Source: Caryophanales bacterium UBA4869 (GTDB taxonomy: Bacteria; Bacillota_I; Bacilli_A; RFN20; CAG-288). Taken from it: a DNA stretch of 10,152 nucleotides. The notes under the pieces were generated by a model. That model saw only the letters and a list, made by a program, of their open reading frames with translations, was not told where the DNA came from and made no database searches. Positions 7,201-10,152 of the stretch are shown in pieces; within the stretch, counting starts at the first letter, position 1; each line of letters begins with the position of its first letter. The position numbers and the translations under genes are program-made. The stretch covers positions 1 through 10,152 of the forward strand of contig DHDT01000025.1 in the NCBI GenBank assembly GCA_002399505.1, given 5' to 3'.

Positions 7201-9163
7201 TAAATAGGAAGCTTCTCATGATAGTCGGGAAGAGCTTGGAGAAGACTTTGGAGTCTTCAGCCGTTTCCAGAATCTCGAGAATTTCAGTTGAGACGGCTTC
7301 ATTGGTGAAATCAATTCCTGCCAGATTATCCATCTTGATCGGATTATCGGGATTATAGAGAACTCCAGCCACTTGGAGAATCGTCCTGAATTCCTGTTTC
7401 AGTTCTTCCTGAGTAAGAGAATCCAAAGTGGAGGAGAATTCAATATTGGAGACATAGGTTTTCAAAGAGGGAATAAGACTAAGAGAAGAAGAAAGGAGCT
7501 TGGAAAGGACGATAGGCGAAGTATGTTCGGTATTTGTTGATTCAATAGAGAAAATGCCGGCATCTAATAATCCGCTCTTAGCTGAAGTGCCGCAGATAAT
7601 ATCGCTCAGTGCCGCCGACTTAGTCTTATCAGACAAAGCGGATACTAATTTGTCTGTCATGTTCTCGGTTTTGAAATCAGCGGTGATATTCATGCCGATA
7701 GTTCTAAAGAGTCTAAGACAGCTGCTGACGATAATGGGGAAATCCTCAGACCAGTTGATGTCGCTATAGGAATTGACATCGGTCGATAACAAGTCGATGC
7801 CCTGACCATTGAGAAGGGTACCCATACCTGAGAGAATGCTGGCCATATTCTTCTTGATGACATTCATGGAGCCTAGTTTTGAAAGAGCGGTGTTGTACTT
7901 AGCTAAGATGGCATCGAAATCAGTATCGTTCATGGAAGTGACATCGATTTTGAAGTTGGTCGGAGTGATTGATACTCCGTCCTCGTTGACGATAGTCATA
8001 GCCAAGTCTTCGCCGATTTCCGCATAGATGTCTTTGACGGCAGTCAATTCATCAGTCCAGCGGATATCTGTGAAATCCAGATTCTCAACGGGAAGATCGC
8101 CGTTTGAGGCTAAGTTCAAGGCGACATCTACTAAAGGAGGAATCAAAGCCAGGATTGTCTTATTGGCCAAGACGGAATCGATAAGGGAGCCGATGGTGGC
8201 CGAAGTCAGAATGACAGAAAAATTAAAAGTGATGGAATTAGTAGCGGTGTTGTAGCTGATGGCGTTAGAAGAAAGAAGAGGACTGGCGACATCGAAGACG
8301 GAATCAATCAGATTATTGAAGGAAACTTCAGTTCCGTTGATCTCTACTTTAGAGACAGTGTTCATGATGCTGGTATCGATATTGTTGATGCCTAACAGCT
8401 TATAGACCATGCTCTGGGAGACGGTATCCATTGAGTCCGACACTGTTTTGACATTGTCGGCTCCCATATTCATATCGTTCATGACGCTTATGATGCTGTC
8501 CTTGTTATTGACGGCAGTTCTAGCCAAAGCCGTAAAGGGCGAAATCAAAAGACAGGCGAAGACAAATTCCTGAACTCCGCCAAGAAGTGCTCCGCCAAGC
8601 TTGAGCATCGGAAGTTTCTTTCTGGCTCTTTCCGTATCGGAAGCGGTGGAAAGACCGGAACTGACTTCAGCGTTCTTCTTTCCGGATTTTCTGGCTTTTC
8701 TTTCCTTATTCGTCTCAACAGGGGCAAACCAGCGGAAGATGCCGTTATAAAAGATAGCAGTGATAAGAGAAATAAATAACTGGATAAGAAGCAGACAGAG
8801 GAAGAAGACCACATAGGCGATCAGGGAGTTTGTGATGGCGATTGCCGTCTGATAAGCCGATATGCCGTTGATAGGAGAGATGATGCCAGTCGAAGTGATG
8901 ATATTGGCGATAGTCATCTGGACCGTAGTAAGGTGAATGGTCTGATTGTTGAAATTGAAGGAAACATTGAAATTGGAGAAGTCGATGTTGGCGACTCCGT
9001 TAGCAATTGCAGCCGAAGTGAAAAGGAAAATCACTACTAATATCACCTTGATGACTGTCTTCAGTCCGGTTTTGAACAATCCCTTGATAAAACCGGCCAA
9101 AGCGCCAAACAAAGCTAACGCGAATAGCAAAGCAAATACAATAATAAGGATGGTGCTTAACAT
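4259..9163 (-). CDS. Giant membrane-anchored surface protein with CvpA-like N-terminus
   Basis: A 1634-residue uninterrupted frame. Four hydrophobic segments at about 3-24, 36-56, 108-137 and 188-212 resemble the CvpA (colicin V production) membrane domain, including the conserved-looking GFIKGLF stretch at 24-30. Basic loops at 27-40 and 152-184 (KERKARKSGKK region) should be cytosolic, which places residues 57-107 and everything after about 213 outside the cell. The external part, about 1400 residues, is rich in Ser, Thr, Asn, Asp and Leu, poor in Cys, and holds about ten degenerate modules of roughly 100 residues between 366 and 1350. No LPXTG signal, C-terminal membrane segment or enzyme motif was seen. 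The ATG is supported by AGAGGA 8 nt upstream and a promoter about 70 nt further. The stop lies against a bidirectional terminator, so it is transcribed alone. Function is not recognised; a surface, adhesive or envelope role is an inference. Confidence 0.85.
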   Translation of the reverse strand: MLSTILIIVFALLFALALFGALAGFIKGLFKTGLKTVIKVILVVIFLFTSAAIANGVANIDFSNFNVSFNFNNQTIHLTTVQMTIANIITSTGIISPINGISAYQTAIAITNSLIAYVVFFLCLLLIQLFISLITAIFYNGIFRWFAPVETNKERKARKSGKKNAEVSSGLSTASDTERARKKLPMLKLGGALLGGVQEFVFACLLISPFTALARTAVNNKDSIISVMNDMNMGADNVKTVSDSMDTVSQSMVYKLLGINNIDTSIMNTVSKVEINGTEVSFNNLIDSVFDVASPLLSSNAISYNTATNSITFNFSVILTSATIGSLIDSVLANKTILALIPPLVDVALNLASNGDLPVENLDFTDIRWTDELTAVKDIYAEIGEDLAMTIVNEDGVSITPTNFKIDVTSMNDTDFDAILAKYNTALSKLGSMNVIKKNMASILSGMGTLLNGQGIDLLSTDVNSYSDINWSEDFPIIVSSCLRLFRTIGMNITADFKTENMTDKLVSALSDKTKSAALSDIICGTSAKSGLLDAGIFSIESTNTEHTSPIVLSKLLSSSLSLIPSLKTYVSNIEFSSTLDSLTQEELKQEFRTILQVAGVLYNPDNPIKMDNLAGIDFTNEAVSTEILEILETAEDSKVFSKLFPTIMRSFLFNTDMNFEDFLFGLTPYDFNYESDTFINDFRSVLEVLPSVMTMTNAFRDTTKTNAEKINAIDTKSIKTVLTTLTSSAFFNPSQALTSTDSKKKNANIQLFLSNLFSNEPFLSIGFTCPDIETFSNIDFASEGGEIDKICQVIDHAKKNVDFLVSAGDVSLSNITDVDEFINMAKSGIDSEILSPSILSIIDDSLNEYLGQMGIPLSLNEMRTSLWKEDLDELGTIIRILQDLGDLNDIDITTLSPNMLNALLTAIYKTNFLTIGSKAKDPFGYALYCLFQKQGLFDKLSFANASSSIFQINEGSSWSSKTDDEGYTLTSGTKVPVTVLDASGQGEIKYICNLFNVLQTIGFDSFTGGTLPLTSATIQTLKTDCLGSYFIRSFLSEMLSSLNISSSLGSTFSSLFDYIDFSALKNMSAEQFANELEFLTYIDNLSNANTGDGTSKLTKMFSDIFNIKTNGLEEEFNILFEKIEKSVLLTTVKDGYLYCPLAKLLSDTLNDAGLVAKTVLSGSTDSVLNQYQLDGILKAVTSDDWMAENGEVDKLHDVIIDLQGLDLTKLSLVDGMSKDICTALLTTMNSSKVFHRFPISIFKEDLTLYNFTGMLKDPETGVVTHPLVFDTHLSTSEEDIKYWENDYVKLMTVFYGDGVEGSNMENGLAGILSGGKTIADITFDDISTRYLYYIGTTNLFQDSRSYLFYNIMKTSAGTYDLSRLFQTASSAPYGYNKSVYRLEELFYSNPKLLDASDNLDESLAIADLDMLQNALSFILTNMKNIQDANSLASLLAVGLNFSSLTNHAFTYKDNATAPYRSDLTSEIVAGSIHEMKNNAHLSTYFSFISDLDFYASDHKLVNPIEGKGLDGILAFASLAEKLGPSKLYFTKAEMIAGNGFALFGSDPVANEDLIDDTYSYLCYHDYQEAYGNSKVGLRASAIAFNLTMMDSSISPILPSTLNQIITAHSINSDSSARSFKTIFADICAVTTLS

Positions 9164-9171
9164 ATTTGTGT

Positions 9172-9177
9172 TCCTCT
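9172..9177 (-). promoter_or_regulatory. Ribosome binding site of the giant gene
   Basis: On the minus strand AGAGGA, within a longer GAGAGAGGA run, lies 8 nt before the ATG at 9163. It supports this start. Confidence 0.75.
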
Positions 9178-9183
9178 CTCTTT

Positions 9184-9229
9184 ACAATGATTTCATTAAA
9201 CAAAAATGCTGATAAACAATGTTTTCATT
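9184..9229. repeat. Paired 14-bp direct repeats, possible operator
   Basis: ACAATGATTTCATT (9184-9197) and ACAATGTTTTCATT (9216-9229) differ at one base and start 32 bp apart, close to three helical turns. Each has internal dyad symmetry (AATGA-TT-TCATT and AATG-TTTT-CATT). The second copy covers the -35 of the rightward promoter, and both lie in the predicted leader of the leftward giant gene. The positions fit a dimeric regulator binding on one face of the helix. In an AT-rich intergenic region chance remains possible. Confidence 0.45.
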
Positions 9230-9250
9230 TAGCTAATAATATTATATAAT
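9222..9250 (+). promoter_or_regulatory. Promoter of the CPBP membrane-protein gene
   Basis: TTTTCA (9222-9227) and a perfect TATAAT (9245-9250) are separated by 17 nt. The start of transcription near 9257 leaves about 15 nt before the ATG at 9272, with a weak GAGTG-type ribosome site. The -10 is half of the palindrome ATTATATAAT, which also provides the -10 for the opposite strand. Confidence 0.65.
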
Positions 9251-9269
9251 TCTTTGAGTGCTATATCAA
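9241..9269 (-). promoter_or_regulatory. Promoter of the giant surface-protein gene
   Basis: On the minus strand TTGATA (9264-9269) and TATAAT (9241-9246) are separated by 17 nt. Transcription should start near 9234, giving a leader of about 70 nt. Its -10 overlaps that of the opposite promoter. Confidence 0.7.
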
Positions 9270-9271
9270 AC

Positions 9272-10152
9272 ATGGAAATATATAAAAATGATGACGATAT
9301 TTCGGAGACCTCTCCGAAAAATAACAACCGCGGTTCTGCTTGGAAACCTTTTCCCCATCGCGAATTAAATGATTGGGTTCCGTTTTGGGAAAAGCTTGTT
9401 TTCCTTATCTTAGGATACTTTGGTTTTCAGCTTATAGGAACTCTTCTTTCAATACCTCTGTCCTATCTTAGCAAGAGCAATGCCAATCTCGCTAACGCCT
9501 TGATGACTTTTCTGTCCTATTTTCTTTTAATACTGGCTTTTCTCGCCCTCCTTTTCTTTGACAAAAGAAAAACATACAGGCGACTGTTTAAAGGATTCAA
9601 AGATCCCAAGACTTACGTTTATGGCGCTTTAGGAATCGTAGCCACCTATCTGATGTCGTTTGTCTTTGACAGTATCTATAAAGCCAGCGTTCCCGATATC
9701 TACGGCAACAACAACAATCAGCAGAGCGTCGAAAGCATCATCAAGTCCTATCCGGCCCTGGCTTTCTTTCCAATTGTCATCTTCGCACCTTTTTGTGAAG
9801 AACTTACCTACCGAGTCGGTTTAGTCGATACTATCGGGCACAAGAAAAAGAACCTGTGGCTGGGAATCCTCCTATGCGGATTGATCTTCGGCCTCATCCA
9901 CTTTGACTGGTCAGCCATTTTAAACTATTACAAAGTACTGGACGGCGGTTCCACTGAAACTGTCAAAACAGCCTATGACCTGATGATAAACGAATTGCTC
10001 AATCTTCCTATCTATTGCCTGTCCGGAATTATTCTGGCTCTTATATATACAATGAGCGGCAATATCTCCGCTTCCATGGTTACTCATCTTTTAAACAACC
10101 TCCTCAGTTTCCTCGTCTTCTTCATTCCGACCTCATCTGTGGTATTCAGTCA
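9272..10152 (+). CDS. CPBP family intramembrane metalloprotease-like protein, 3' end outside window
   Basis: An open frame of 293 codons continues past the window edge without a stop. After a hydrophilic, Asn/Asp-rich cytosolic N-terminus (about 1-40) come several strongly hydrophobic segments. The three CPBP (CAAX protease and bacteriocin-processing, Rce1/Abi-like) motifs are all present: EELTYR (E176, E177, Y180, R181), FGLIHF (H210) and HLLNN (H272, N276). In this family these residues form the active site inside the membrane. Bacterial members are linked to bacteriocin immunity, peptide maturation or surface-protein handling, but most have unknown substrates. All key residues are intact, so activity is plausible. 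It is transcribed divergently from the giant surface protein through a shared control region, which hints at linked function but does not prove it. The ATG at 9272 is the first in frame after the promoter. Confidence 0.9.
   Translation, partial: MEIYKNDDDISETSPKNNNRGSAWKPFPHRELNDWVPFWEKLVFLILGYFGFQLIGTLLSIPLSYLSKSNANLANALMTFLSYFLLILAFLALLFFDKRKTYRRLFKGFKDPKTYVYGALGIVATYLMSFVFDSIYKASVPDIYGNNNNQQSVESIIKSYPALAFFPIVIFAPFCEELTYRVGLVDTIGHKKKNLWLGILLCGLIFGLIHFDWSAILNYYKVLDGGSTETVKTAYDLMINELLNLPIYCLSGIILALIYTMSGNISASMVTHLLNNLLSFLVFFIPTSSVVFS

Noticed and set aside
9139..9163. Cleavable signal peptide or lipobox at the start of the giant protein
   Set aside because: The first hydrophobic stretch lacks a cleavage-type end and a lipobox Cys, and it is followed by further membrane segments as in CvpA.
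5763..9212. Many plus-strand open frames of 65-90 codons opposite the giant gene
   Set aside because: They are antisense shadows of one long well-supported gene, without ribosome sites or recognisable domains.

Overview
The window looks like chromosomal DNA from an anaerobic, moderately AT-rich low-GC Gram-positive bacterium (Bacillota, probably a Bacilli/Erysipelotrichia-like gut lineage). Supporting signs are canonical sigma-A type promoters, AGGAGG-type ribosome binding sites, an [FeFe]-hydrogenase-family protein, and DegV, CvpA-like and CPBP proteins. Trp is encoded by TGG, and TAA, TAG and TGA each end a gene, so the standard bacterial code applies and this is not a Mycoplasma-type code. 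The lineage is inferred from gene types only.

Layout. (1) Positions 1-70: the 3' end of a plus-strand tRNA gene with an encoded CCA, followed by its own terminator. (2) Positions 93-2827: a tight minus-strand operon transcribed right to left. A strong promoter (TTTACA-N17-TATAAT) drives a hydrogenase-like protein reduced to the H-cluster domain, then an Mrp/Nbp35/ApbC Fe-S carrier ATPase (5-nt gap), then a protein pairing an N-terminal HEPN-like RNxxxH motif with two CBS domains (4-nt gap). (3) Positions 2867-3238: a short minus-strand YigZ/IMPACT-family protein, divergent from (4) a DegV/FakB-type fatty-acid-binding protein at 3291-4166 with a clear promoter and RBS. (5) Positions 4185-4254: a large two-tier hairpin acting as terminator for two convergent genes. 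Its inner part resembles insertion-sequence ends. (6) Positions 4259-9163: a minus-strand gene for a 1634-residue protein, with four CvpA-like membrane segments followed by about 1400 residues predicted outside the cell, containing about ten degenerate modules of roughly 100 residues. (7) Positions 9164-9271: a compact divergent control region with two opposed promoters sharing one palindromic -10 (ATTATATAAT), plus two 14-bp direct repeats 32 bp apart. (8) Positions 9272-10152: a CPBP (CAAX-protease/bacteriocin-processing) membrane protein running off the window.

How the genes may work together. The hydrogenase-like protein and Mrp form an Fe-S unit reminiscent of the eukaryotic Nar1-Nbp35 cytosolic Fe-S assembly pair. 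The HEPN-CBS protein at the end of that operon could be a nucleotide-sensing partner. The giant surface protein and the CPBP membrane protein share a control region and may be a surface or envelope module. These functional links are inferences from arrangement. There is no stretch above 300 bases without a gene.
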